Assembly (NCBI GenBank): GCA_903821905.1
Contig: CAIJMQ010000026.1
Span: 1-36,501, forward strand
Origin: an uncultured bacterium
Lineage (GTDB): Bacteria; CAIJMQ01
DNA: 36,501 nucleotides
Direction: 5' to 3'
Part shown: positions 1 through 8,713 of the stretch, piece by piece
Layout: each line of letters opens with the position of its first letter
Position numbering within the stretch: position 1 is the first letter of the stretch
The notes under the pieces: generated by a model
The model's database searches: none
Seen by the model: only the letters and a program-made list of their open reading frames with translations
What the model was told of the DNA's origin: nothing
Position numbers and translations under genes: made by a program

Positions 1-241
1 TACAGTTCTCTGGTCCATTCTCAGATTTTACCGTAAGGTGTTTACCTGTCCAACTTAACTCTGTGTCAGTATAGGTTCCATCAGCCACCAATACGATATC
101 TCCATCAAATGCTGCATCAATTGCTGCCTTAATTGTTGCATATTGTGATGGTACATACCGTGTTGCTGCAAATATTGTATTAGAAAAACATAAAATTAAA
201 GCAATAAAAATAACAAAAAGCCACTGCTTATTTAACCGCAT
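1..241 (-). CDS. Secreted right-handed parallel beta-helix repeat protein, N-terminal part only (runs off the window edge)
   Basis: Reverse-strand ATG at 241..239 preceded by GGAGGTAAA. Translates MRLNKQWLFVIFIALILCFSNTIFAATRYVPSQYATIKAAIDAAFDGDIVLVADGTYTDTELSWTGKHLTVKSENGPENC: signal peptide plus the 'VPS-Y-TI-AAIDAA-DGD-V-V-DGTYT' signature of pectate-lyase-like beta-helix proteins. Not in the ORF track. Confidence 0.85.
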   Translation of the reverse strand, partial: MRLNKQWLFVIFIALILCFSNTIFAATRYVPSQYATIKAAIDAAFDGDIVLVADGTYTDTELSWTGKHLTVKSENGPENC

Positions 242-343
242 TTTACCTCCTTTTGCTTTTTTATCGATTCTCTTGAAATTTCCCTGAAAAGTTTTTTGGC
301 TAGGTTTTGATATATTGACATAAAAAGTGTTTATTTGTGGAGC

Positions 344-373
344 ATTCTATACTACTACCATTTTGATTGTCAA
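344..373 (-). promoter_or_regulatory. Sigma70-like promoter for the beta-helix protein gene
   Basis: Minus strand TTGACA (373..368), 18-nt spacer, TAGAAT (349..344); overlapping TATAGA is an alternative -10. Confidence 0.6.
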
Positions 374-394
374 GACTATTTTTTTGCTTCGCAT

Positions 395-1393
395 TCAAAA
401 TAATCGGCTCATTTTTACAGCTAATTTTATTGCCTCATCCATACTTTTAGAATTTGCAATACCCTTTCCCGCAATATCGTAAGCTGTTCCATGGTCAGGT
501 GAAGTTCTGATAAAAGGCAGTCCCAAAGTTACATTTACTCCTTCGTCAAAATAGAGCGTTTTTAAAGGGATGAGTCCCTGGTCATGATACATAGCAATAA
601 TAAAATCATGTTTTCCTTTTAACGCTTGATAAAAAATAGTGTCAGAAGCATACGGACCAGATACGTTTATTCCTGCTTCTTTAGATTTTTTAATTGCTGG
701 CATAATAGTTTGAATCTCTTCTTTGCCCATAGTCCCACCCTCACCGCTATGAGGATTAAGACCACAGACGACTATCTTTGGATTTGGAATATTAAAGTAT
801 TTACCTGCATCGTGGGCAAGTTCTATAGCTGCAAGTACTTTCTCTTCGGTTAATTCCTTCGCTACATCTTTTAAAGGAATATGCCTTGTTACTAACACAA
901 CTCTTAAACTTCCACCTACAAGCATCATCGCAAATTTTTCCGTCTTTGTAAGTTGAGCTAACATTTCTGTATGACCCGTATAAGGAACCTTAGCTTTAGA
1001 GAAACTCTCTTTATTAATAGGAGCCGTAACCAATGCATTAATAATACCGGAAGAAGCTAATTCTATCCCCTTGGCTATATACTGAAAAGAAGCTCTTCCG
1101 TAATCAGCATTACATACACCAAATTTCACTGGTGAATCTTTTAAGTTTTTTATATCGAATACAGAAACTACATCAGAAGATAGAGGTTTTTTATCTTTAA
1201 TCTCGGATATACTGGTTATCTTTAAGGGGAAAGAAAACTTCTTGATAAGAAATTTGAGATATTTATAGTCACCAATTATTATTGGATAGCATTTGGAATG
1301 TATGGATTTCTGTTGAAGAGATTTTATAATAACTTCACCGCCAATGCCGGCAGGGTCTCCAATTGTTATACCTATAATGGGAAGAGTAGACAT
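395..1393 (-). CDS. pdxA: 4-hydroxythreonine-4-phosphate dehydrogenase
   Basis: 332 aa; GDPAGIGGEV N-terminus, VTAPINKE, YTGHTEMLA, CGLNPHSGEGG, MYHDQGLIPLK, RTSPDHGTAYDIAGKG motifs. Confidence 0.97.
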   Translation of the reverse strand: MSTLPIIGITIGDPAGIGGEVIIKSLQQKSIHSKCYPIIIGDYKYLKFLIKKFSFPLKITSISEIKDKKPLSSDVVSVFDIKNLKDSPVKFGVCNADYGRASFQYIAKGIELASSGIINALVTAPINKESFSKAKVPYTGHTEMLAQLTKTEKFAMMLVGGSLRVVLVTRHIPLKDVAKELTEEKVLAAIELAHDAGKYFNIPNPKIVVCGLNPHSGEGGTMGKEEIQTIMPAIKKSKEAGINVSGPYASDTIFYQALKGKHDFIIAMYHDQGLIPLKTLYFDEGVNVTLGLPFIRTSPDHGTAYDIAGKGIANSKSMDEAIKLAVKMSRLF

Positions 1394-1417
1394 TTATATA
1401 TTTTACCTTATTGAATA

Positions 1418-1738
1418 TTAAACGGTGGGAATTTTATCGAGAAGTCTATCTATCTTCTCCTGCAAATTTTCATCTCCTCTTAGATGTTGTTTCTTTCCCT
1501 TTTCCAGTTCGTCTGCAAGGTCAAGACATACCAAGATAACCGCTTTCAGAGAAGACATGACGCCTGAATCAATCATACAACGTTTTATTCTACTCTCTAC
1601 ATCTTCTGCCAACTTCTGAATATAAACCGAACCTGCTTCTGTTCTTAGTCTAATTTCATTGCCGAGGATATTAATGGTTACAACTTCCCCTTTACCGTTT
1701 GGAGTACTGGGGACTTTTACGGGCTTTTCTTCTGCCAT
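1418..1738 (-). CDS. zapA: Cell division protein ZapA-like
   Basis: 106 aa; 'VTINILGNEIRLRTEAGSVYIQKLAEDVESRI' resembles the ZapA N-terminal domain; position after rpsI. Start overlaps the rpsI 3' end by 47 nt; AGAGGAA upstream could be an SD. Confidence 0.75.
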   Translation of the reverse strand: MAEEKPVKVPSTPNGKGEVVTINILGNEIRLRTEAGSVYIQKLAEDVESRIKRCMIDSGVMSSLKAVILVCLDLADELEKGKKQHLRGDENLQEKIDRLLDKIPTV

Positions 1739-2081
1739 ATTTCTTCCTCTCTACCATTCGAGAGTCTCTCTTCAAGAATCCCTTTTTCTTGAGTACAGTC
1801 CTCAATTTACCATCAGCTTCCACCAAAGCACGAGCAATTCCAAGTGCTACTGCACCGGCTTGTCCCGATATACCACCTCCGTGTACAGTAACTTTTACGT
1901 CATAGCGCTTAAGATTCTCCGTGATTTCAAGTGGTGCTGTAACTCTAGACTGTAGACCCATAAGGGGGAAATATTCATCTAATCTTCTGCCGTTTACAAC
2001 AATATTTCCTTTCCCTAAAGAAAGCCATACTTTTGCAACTCCTTCTTTTCTTCTTCCGGTAGCATTAACCTTCTTTTCCAT
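1692..2081 (-). CDS. rpsI: 30S ribosomal protein S9
   Basis: 129 aa; ATGRRKEGVAKVWL ... GGGISGQAGAVALGIARAL ... KKYGRRKARKSPQYSKR canonical C-terminus. Confidence 0.98.
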   Translation of the reverse strand: MEKKVNATGRRKEGVAKVWLSLGKGNIVVNGRRLDEYFPLMGLQSRVTAPLEITENLKRYDVKVTVHGGGISGQAGAVALGIARALVEADGKLRTVLKKKGFLKRDSRMVERKKYGRRKARKSPQYSKR

Positions 2082-2102
2082 AAAATAAAATTCTCCTATA
2101 TT

Positions 2103-2537
2103 CTATTTTGTAAGATTTATAAGTTCCAGTTTCACATTTTTATGCGGATGTTCGGAACCTTTGTATACTTTTAACTTTTTCATTCGTCTGGCTCTCAGCT
2201 TATTGAAAGGCAACATTGTCTTTACCGCCCTCATCATTACATCTTCGGGTTTTGTCTGCATCAATTTTTCAAGGCTTTTAACTTTTAAACCTCTTGGATA
2301 CAACGAATGGCTTTCATATACCTTGCTTTCTAATTTCTTACCCGTGATTTTTATCTTTTCTGCATTTATAACTACTACAAAATCTCCCATATCAATATGA
2401 GGTGAGTAAGATGGCTTATGTTTGCCTTGTAAAACTAGAGAGATTCTGGAAGCTAATCTACCAAGAACTTTATCCGTAGCATCTACTAAATACCACTTTC
2501 TTACAACTGTTTCCTTTTTAGGTATAAATGTTTTCAT
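2103..2537 (-). CDS. rplM: 50S ribosomal protein L13
   Basis: 144 aa; [51 protein letters not shown]; followed by rpsI. Confidence 0.98.
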   Translation of the reverse strand: MKTFIPKKETVVRKWYLVDATDKVLGRLASRISLVLQGKHKPSYSPHIDMGDFVVVINAEKIKITGKKLESKVYESHSLYPRGLKVKSLEKLMQTKPEDVMMRAVKTMLPFNKLRARRMKKLKVYKGSEHPHKNVKLELINLTK

Positions 2538-3169
2538 TTTTTAGCAGTCTCCTCACTGCCTTCCGATTTAACATCGAAACGGGCATGTTTTTTAGAATAA
2601 ATAATTTCATCTATGATACCATATTTTTTTGCTTCTGCGGGATCCATAAAGAAATCTCTTTCCGTATCTTTCTCAATTTTCTCCAAAGATTGACCAGTAT
2701 GTTTAGAAATAATGACATTCATCTTTTTTCTTAAACTAAGAATTTCTTTGGCATGGATTCCAATATCAGTAGCTTGTCCTTGAACACTGCCTGAAGGCTG
2801 ATGAATTAAAATTCTGCTATGGGGCAAAGATAATCTCTTGCCCTTGGCTCCAGCAGCAAGAAGCAATGCAGCAGCTGAAGATGCCTGGCCTAAACATATT
2901 GTAGATACATCACATTTAATAAATTGCATAGTATCATATATGGCCAACCCAGCGGTTGCATAACCTCCGGGAGAATTTATATAGAGAAAAATATCTTTTT
3001 TGGAATCTTCTGATTCCAGATATAACAGTTGCGCTATAACCACATTAGCAATATTGTCATCTATGGGAACTCCAAGCATTATTATCCTGTCTTTTAAAAG
3101 TCTTGAATATATATCATAAGCTCTTTCCATCCTGCCCGTCTGTTCTATCACAATAGGAATTAGAGCCAT
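2534..3169 (-). CDS. clpP: ATP-dependent Clp protease proteolytic subunit
   Basis: 211 aa; [36 protein letters not shown] (catalytic Ser), [13 protein letters not shown] (catalytic His), [19 protein letters not shown]. 4-nt overlap with rplM. Confidence 0.98.
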   Translation of the reverse strand: MALIPIVIEQTGRMERAYDIYSRLLKDRIIMLGVPIDDNIANVVIAQLLYLESEDSKKDIFLYINSPGGYATAGLAIYDTMQFIKCDVSTICLGQASSAAALLLAAGAKGKRLSLPHSRILIHQPSGSVQGQATDIGIHAKEILSLRKKMNVIISKHTGQSLEKIEKDTERDFFMDPAEAKKYGIIDEIIYSKKHARFDVKSEGSEETAKK

Positions 3170-3270
3170 TTTAATTATTAAGGAGTTACGATTTTACCTT
3201 CTGACGGTGAAGAAACTTTCTTTTTAGAAGAAAGTTTACTTGCCTCTTCAGGGGTTAGAATCACCCTTTT

Positions 3271-4434
3271 CTACTTGTTTTTTATTTTTGCATTCTCAAT
3301 AATAAATTTCATAACTTTTTCTTTCCTCAAATCTTCCTTCAAATCTTCTTCATTGCTTTCTCTTGATGCAATTTCCCGTTTTCTCTTATTAAATTCCTCG
3401 TCGGTCACTGTTATTTTTTCCTTTTTGGCAATCTCATCTATTATTAACTGTTTCTTAATGTTTTCTTGGGCTAATTTTTTGCTTTCTTCTTCACTCATTT
3501 CTTTGTTAAATGACTTATAGTATTCGGAGAACTTTTTAACCATAGAAGAAGGCACTTCTATATCGGATTCTTTAAGCATTTTATCAATAACTGCTTTTTT
3601 TAGATTTTCTTCATCATAAAGACGTGCCATCTCCTCTAACTCCGCTTTAATTTTTTCTCTTACTTTGGCTAAACTATCAAAATCTCCTAATTTTTTAGCA
3701 AAATCATCGGTCAAAACCAGAAGTTTTCTTTCCTCAACATCTTGAATGGTAAATTTATATATTACCTCTTTACTCTTTTCCCCTTTAGCTTTTGCGCTGA
3801 TTATCTTAACATCGCCCTTTTTAACCCCGATTAATTCTTGCTCCCATTCTTTAGGAACAGGGGTTACGCCCAATATCAATTTCTGATCTTTTAACTCTCT
3901 TGCTACCTTTTTGTCTATCTGTATCTGGTAATCAACCGTTAGAAGGTCACCTTTTTGGGCGGGACGATTTCTAACGGGAATGAGCTCTGCATGTTCTTCT
4001 CGTTTCCTCTCAAGCACAGCTTCAATATCATCATTAGTAACTTCTATTTTTTCTTTTTCAACCTCTATACCCTTATATTCTCCTATTTTGAATTTAGGAA
4101 AAGTTTCAACTACAACTTCAAATTTCAGTGGTTTGCCTTCTTCCAATTCCACCTTTTTAATTTCCGGCTCTAAAGCTACTTTTAAATCTTTTTCATAAAT
4201 TGCTTTCTTGTAATATTCCTCTATTAGTTCTTCTCCAACCTGCCCTTTTACTTCCTTGCCGTAATAAAGTTTTAATATTTTAATAGGGGCTTTCCCTTTT
4301 CTAAAGCCTGGGACAAAAGCACTGCCGGAAATTTTTTCGTATGCTTCTGCCAATTTTTTTTCTACTTCTTCTTTTGGTACTTCAATAGACAGCGATTTTT
4401 TATATTCTTTCAAATCTTTGACTTCAACTTGCAT
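3271..4434 (-). CDS. tig: Trigger factor
   Basis: 387 aa; ribosome-binding motif GFRKGKAPIKIL, PPIase and C-terminal chaperone regions; upstream of clpP. Confidence 0.95.
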   Translation of the reverse strand: MQVEVKDLKEYKKSLSIEVPKEEVEKKLAEAYEKISGSAFVPGFRKGKAPIKILKLYYGKEVKGQVGEELIEEYYKKAIYEKDLKVALEPEIKKVELEEGKPLKFEVVVETFPKFKIGEYKGIEVEKEKIEVTNDDIEAVLERKREEHAELIPVRNRPAQKGDLLTVDYQIQIDKKVARELKDQKLILGVTPVPKEWEQELIGVKKGDVKIISAKAKGEKSKEVIYKFTIQDVEERKLLVLTDDFAKKLGDFDSLAKVREKIKAELEEMARLYDEENLKKAVIDKMLKESDIEVPSSMVKKFSEYYKSFNKEMSEEESKKLAQENIKKQLIIDEIAKKEKITVTDEEFNKRKREIASRESNEEDLKEDLRKEKVMKFIIENAKIKNK

Positions 4435-4453
4435 TTTTTCTCTTCCTTTTTAA

Positions 4454-4528
4454 TGGAGCGGGCGACGAGAGTTGAACTCGCGACCCTCACGTTGGCAACG
4501 TGATGCTCTGCCACTGAGCTACACCCGC
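4454..4528 (-). tRNA. tRNA-Gly(GCC), 3' CCA encoded
   Basis: Reverse complement GCGGGTGTAGCTCAGTGGCAGAGCATCACGTTGCCAACGTGAGGGTCGCGAGTTCAACTCTCGTCGCCCGCTCCA; acceptor, D, anticodon and T stems fold. Confidence 0.93.
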
Positions 4529-4609
4529 AAAACCCTAAAAGAATACAATCCTTTCAGAGCCATGAATTGCAGATTATAAACGAATTGCTTTTTTATTTCC
4601 AGTACCTTG

Positions 4610-4692
4610 TGGGCGGAAGAGGATTTGAACCTCCATCCTTGTTCATGACTGGATCCTAAGTCCAGCGCGTCTGCCAGTTTCGCCATCCGCCC
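4610..4692 (-). tRNA. tRNA-Leu(TAG), CCA not encoded
   Basis: Reverse complement GGGCGGATGGCGAAACTGGCAGACGCGCTGGACTTAGGATCCAGTCATGAACAAGGATGGAGGTTCAAATCCTCTTCCGCCCA; type II tRNA with variable arm, anticodon loop CTTAGGA. Confidence 0.93.
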
Positions 4693-4765
4693 TCATTCAC
4701 CTTCAGTAAATAGACCAAAGACCACAGACTAAAATTTTCTAAAGTCTTATGTCTAATATTATTAG

Positions 4766-4839
4766 TGGGCCATGCAGGACTTGAACCTGCAACCAATGGA
4801 TTAAGAGTCCACTGCTCTACCAGATTGAGCTAATGGCCC
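4766..4839 (-). tRNA. tRNA-Lys(CTT), CCA not encoded
   Basis: Reverse complement GGGCCATTAGCTCAATCTGGTAGAGCAGTGGACTCTTAATCCATTGGTTGCAGGTTCAAGTCCTGCATGGCCCA; anticodon loop CTCTTAA. Confidence 0.93.
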
Positions 4840-4851
4840 AAAACGGGTTTT

Positions 4852-4880
4852 ATTATAAGCGGTTTCCGAGAATGAGTCAA
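4852..4880 (-). promoter_or_regulatory. Strong sigma70-like promoter for the tRNA-Lys/Leu/Gly cluster, possibly reading into tig
   Basis: Minus strand TTGACT (4880..4875), 17-nt spacer, TATAAT (4857..4852); predicted start a few nt upstream of tRNA-Lys. Confidence 0.75.
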
Positions 4881-5048
4881 TTTTCTGTAAGCATCTATCA
4901 CATATTGGAAAAATCGCAGTGATTTACAAAACATTTTTAAAAAGGTGTCTAATAATTCAATTGGCAACAGAACGCTGCTTAAACTTTAGCAATAATATAT
5001 CTACTTATTCCATTGGCAAAAAGTACTTTTGACCCAAATCTCAAGACA

Positions 5049-5093
5049 AAAAAACAGCCCTCATCAGTATTTATGATAAGGGCTGTTTTTTAT
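5049..5093 (-). terminator. Rho-independent terminator after the adhesin gene (T tracts on both sides)
   Basis: aaaaaaacagccctcatcagtatttatgataagggctgtttttt: AACAGCCCT/AGGGCTGTT stem with A tract left and T tract right. Confidence 0.85.
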
Positions 5094-5103
5094 TCTCTGC
5101 AAT

Positions 5104-8100
5104 TTAGAAACTGAAACCGACACCAGCACTTGCCGTATAATCGTTATCGCAGTAACCTACACCTCCGGTTAAGGATATAGGACTATCGGGTATAATATAT
5201 TTGACGCCGGCTGCAATTGCACTCTGTCCTTCATAATTTCCATAACCCACACCTATCGAAAGATTTTTACCGGGAACAGGGTCTGGAATTGCGCTCAAAG
5301 CCGCAGCGGAAGCAACACCGGCATAAGCTGTCTTTAACTGTCTATAATTTACTGCGTCATAATCGTGTGAACCGTCTTTTATACCTGTTACTCTTGTCGG
5401 ATCGCCCTTAGAATTTGCGAATGTTGCACTGTGGTCACTAAGAGTAAGCGACGTTGAGTGTATTCCACCAGTCAGGGTTGTTGTATGAGTTGTCTCATTA
5501 ACAGTCAAGCCATGACCGTCGTTTGTTAACACTGATGCCACATTAGCTGTAGTAGTAACTGCAGCACCACCTGTCACACCAAGAGAACTACTGGTTGTGC
5601 CGATAATTGTATTAGTTGCGCCTGTGACAAGATTGGTTGATGTTCCGACATTACCCATAGTATTCATTGAATTAGCCGTAGTACTACCTATATTATTGTT
5701 AAACCCTTGTATATTATTTGTACCCGTAGTGGCATTGGCTGTCAGGTTATTTATTCCGTTTAGGCCTGTAGCTGAAATGGTATTCGACTGATTGGCTGCA
5801 TTGGCGGTCATAGTGTTACTACCCAGCGTTGCAGCTATATTGTTATTACCCGTTGCTGCCGTGATTGCATTATTACCTGTAGTGGCTGTGACTGTGTTGC
5901 CTGTGCCACCGGTTAGAGCGTTTGTCGTGGCGGCGTTAATAACATTACTAGCCGCAGTTGATGTCATAGTATTGTTACCAGTAGTTGCCGTGATTATGTT
6001 GCCTGTGCCGCCGGTAATCTGATTTTGACCGGCTGTTGCTGCTATAGTGTTATTGCCTGTGGTTGCTGTGACTATGTTGCCCGTGCCGCCTGTCAGCTGA
6101 TTTTGAAGAGTGGCACCCACAATATTGTTTGTGCTAGCGGTAAGTGTATTAGTTGTGCCGGTAAGGGTGTTCACTGATGTTCCGGCATTACCCATAGTAT
6201 TCACTGAATTAGCCGTAGTACTACCTATATTATTGTTAAACCCTTGTATATTATTTGTACCCGATGTGGCATTGGCTGTAATGTTGTTTATTCCGTTTGT
6301 GCCTGTAGCCGAAATGGTATTTGATTGAGAAGCTGCATTGGCAGACATAGTATTACTTCCCACCGTTGCTGCTATAGTGTTATTACCTGTAGTTGCTGTG
6401 ACTATATTGCCTGTGTTGCCTGTAATCTGATTTTGACCGGCCGTTGCCGTCATCGTATTGTTGCCTGTAGTTGCCGTGATTATGTTACCTGTGCCACCGG
6501 TTAGAGTGTTTGTCGCAGTGGCTTGCATAAGGTTTGTGCCAGCTGTACCAGTTGCCAGCAGTTGATTTGATACATTGCTGCTCCCGCCGATAACTACAGA
6601 GGTTGCTGTTCCGCTATTGGTGGCATTAATAACAGTAATTTCAGGATTTGCTGCTGTGCCGACACCCAGAGTTGCCTGAGCATCCGCCATTGTCCAGGTG
6701 GAAGAATTGGTTCCACCCGTTAAGGTCGTAGTGGTCGCGCCAATGGTCAATCCATGACCCGATGTACCCACTGTATTAAGCAAACTCACAGTGTTGCCAT
6801 CCGCGCTGATGTCCAATCCAGCGCCACTGGTGTTGTTCATCAATGTAATAGCGCCACTGTTGTTGACGGTCAGGCCATTGCCATTGGACATCGCGGTCAA
6901 GGCTGTAGTTGTCGTGTTCAGACTGCCGCCGCCGGTCGTTGCAATGGTGTTGGATGTGGTACCAGTCATCGTGTTAGTTGCGCCGGTAAATGTGTTTACT
7001 GATGAACCGGCATTACCAACAGTATTCACTGAATTAGCCGTAGTATTACCTATATTATTGTTAAACCCTTGTATATTATTTGTACCTGTAGTGGCATTGG
7101 CTGTAATGTTGTTTGACTGGCTAGCTGCAAGAGCAGACATAGTATTACTTCCTGCCGTTGCTGCTATAGTGTTATTGCCTGTGGTTGCTGTGACTGTGTT
7201 ACCAGTGCCGCCGGTTAGAGCGTTTGTTGTGGCGGCGTTAATAACGTTAATAGCCGCAGTTGACGTTATAGTATTATTACCGGTAGTTGCTGTAACTACG
7301 TTACCTGTGCCACCGGTTAGAGTGTTTGTTGTAGCTGCGTTCATAGCGTTACTACCCAGCGTTGACGCTATAGTGTTATTACCCGTTGCTGCCGTCATCG
7401 CATTGTTGCCTGTAGTTGCCGTGATTGTGTTACCAGTGTTGCCGGTAAGCTGATTTTGACCTGCTGATGCAGCTATAGTATTGTTACCAGTAGTTGCTGT
7501 GACTGTGTTGCCAGTTCCACCGGTTAGAGCGTTTGTTGTGGCGGCGTTAATAACGTTACTAGCCACAGTTGACGTTATAGTATTATTACCGGTAGTTGCC
7601 GTGACTACGTTACCTGTGTTGCCTGTAATCTGATTTTGACCGGCTGATGCAGCTATGGTGTTGTTGCCTGTAGTTGCCGTGACTGTGTTACCAGTGCCGC
7701 CGGTTAGAGCGTTTGTTGTGGCGGCGTTCACAACGTTACTAGCCGCAGTTGATGTTATAGTATTATTACCGGTAGTTGCTGTGACTACGTTGCCTGTGCC
7801 ACCAGTAAGCTGATTTTGAAGAGTGGCATTCTCGATATTGTTGGTGCTAGCAGTAAGCGTATTAGTTGAGCCAGTGAGCGTGTTTGCCGATGAGCCCGCA
7901 GTGCCGATGGTATTGGTTGCTCCGCTGGCAGTAAGGTTTCCGGAAACGCCGAGAGTGCTACCGAGTATAGCTGCCCCACTAGTGTTTAGTGTAGTTACTC
8001 CTGACACCGCGCCCGCGTTTGTAATACCGCCACTATTAGCGTTCAAACTGCCTACACTTGCCGCTCCTGAAGCAGTAATTGTTGTGGCTCCGGATATTGC

Positions 8101-8676
8101 ACCAGCATTGGTAATGTTGCCACTATTAGCGTTCAAACCGCCTACACTTGCCACTCCTGAAGCAGTAATTGTTGTGGCTCCGGATATTGCACCAGCATTG
8201 GTAATGTTGCCACTATTAGCGTTCAAACCGCCTACACTTGCCACTCCCGAAGCAGTAATTGTTGTGGCCCCTGATATCACGCCAGCACTTGTAATGCCGC
8301 CGCTATTATTATTAATCCCATTTAAGGTAGAACTACCAGTTACATTCAGAGTACCGTTGACCGTGGTCGCATCGCCGCTATCGCCCAAGATCGTATTACC
8401 AGTCGTAGTTAATGTGGTGACTCCGCTCACTGCGCCGGCGTTTGTAATGCCGCCGCTATTATTATTTAATCCTCCGGTTACGCTGGCGCCGTTGGTTACG
8501 GTCAAACTGCCGTTGACCAAGGTCGTATCACTACTGGCATCGCCCAAGGTTGAATAACCGGTTACAGTCAGATGACCAGTGACATCCACATCAGCCGCCA
8601 TGACTTGTGTCTGCATCATAGCCATTCCAAGAATAAGTAAAAAAACACTCACTAAACATTTCATAAACACCTTCAT
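5104..8676 (-). CDS. YadA-type trimeric autotransporter adhesin with extensive Asn/Thr/Gly-rich repeats
   Basis: 1190 aa; signal peptide MKVFMKCLVSVFLLILGMAMMQTQVMA; passenger of GNTVTATTGNNTI-type repeats; C-terminus VTGIKDGSHDYDAVNYRQLKTAYAG...ALSAIPDPVPGKNLSIGVGYGNYEGQSAIAAGVKYIIPDSPISLTGGVGY...AGVGFSF matches the YadA anchor layout with terminal aromatic residue. Confidence 0.9.
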   Translation of the reverse strand: MKVFMKCLVSVFLLILGMAMMQTQVMAADVDVTGHLTVTGYSTLGDASSDTTLVNGSLTVTNGASVTGGLNNNSGGITNAGAVSGVTTLTTTGNTILGDSGDATTVNGTLNVTGSSTLNGINNNSGGITSAGVISGATTITASGVASVGGLNANSGNITNAGAISGATTITASGVASVGGLNANSGNITNAGAISGATTITASGAASVGSLNANSGGITNAGAVSGVTTLNTSGAAILGSTLGVSGNLTASGATNTIGTAGSSANTLTGSTNTLTASTNNIENATLQNQLTGGTGNVVTATTGNNTITSTAASNVVNAATTNALTGGTGNTVTATTGNNTIAASAGQNQITGNTGNVVTATTGNNTITSTVASNVINAATTNALTGGTGNTVTATTGNNTIAASAGQNQLTGNTGNTITATTGNNAMTAATGNNTIASTLGSNAMNAATTNTLTGGTGNVVTATTGNNTITSTAAINVINAATTNALTGGTGNTVTATTGNNTIAATAGSNTMSALAASQSNNITANATTGTNNIQGFNNNIGNTTANSVNTVGNAGSSVNTFTGATNTMTGTTSNTIATTGGGSLNTTTTALTAMSNGNGLTVNNSGAITLMNNTSGAGLDISADGNTVSLLNTVGTSGHGLTIGATTTTLTGGTNSSTWTMADAQATLGVGTAANPEITVINATNSGTATSVVIGGSSNVSNQLLATGTAGTNLMQATATNTLTGGTGNIITATTGNNTMTATAGQNQITGNTGNIVTATTGNNTIAATVGSNTMSANAASQSNTISATGTNGINNITANATSGTNNIQGFNNNIGSTTANSVNTMGNAGTSVNTLTGTTNTLTASTNNIVGATLQNQLTGGTGNIVTATTGNNTIAATAGQNQITGGTGNIITATTGNNTMTSTAASNVINAATTNALTGGTGNTVTATTGNNAITAATGNNNIAATLGSNTMTANAANQSNTISATGLNGINNLTANATTGTNNIQGFNNNIGSTTANSMNTMGNVGTSTNLVTGATNTIIGTTSSSLGVTGGAAVTTTANVASVLTNDGHGLTVNETTHTTTLTGGIHSTSLTLSDHSATFANSKGDPTRVTGIKDGSHDYDAVNYRQLKTAYAGVASAAALSAIPDPVPGKNLSIGVGYGNYEGQSAIAAGVKYIIPDSPISLTGGVGYCDNDYTASAGVGFSF
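5600..7880 (-). repeat. Coding long-period repeats in the adhesin passenger (GFNNNIG block plus GNNTI/TGGTGN arrays)
   Basis: Block containing attattgttaaacccttgtatattatttgtacc occurs three times (near 5690, 6230, 7060). Flanks align from 5639 and 6176 over about 200 nt, offset 537 bp (179 codons). Confidence 0.85.
8041..8280 (-). repeat. 90-bp (30-aa) tandem repeats within the adhesin N-terminal region
   Basis: agcagtaattgttgtggctccggatattgc begins at 8071 and 8161, with a variant at 8251. 8071-8160 and 8161-8250 differ at one base. Protein unit GATTITASGVASVGGLNANSGNITNAGAIS. Confidence 0.95.
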
Positions 8677-8713
8677 TTTTCCCTCCTTTTTTATTTCGAT
8701 TTATTTTAAATAA

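Noticed and set aside
626-853. Plus-strand ORF antisense to pdxA, and other short antisense ORFs (e.g. 3955..4173, 17145..17465, 27703..28020)
   Set aside because: All lie opposite well-supported conserved genes and show no protein-family features.
6791-7453. 220-aa plus-strand ORF (and 7823..8557, 244 aa; 5792..6022; 6110..6328) opposite the adhesin
   Set aside because: Hydrophobic Val/Leu/Pro repeats mirror the antisense of repeated Asn/Thr/Gly codons; no start context or family resemblance. Byproduct of the repetitive minus-strand gene.
5600-8290. CRISPR-like or non-coding satellite repeat
   Set aside because: Periodicity is in-frame within an uninterrupted 1190-codon ORF with signal peptide and YadA anchor; no constant-repeat/unique-spacer layout.
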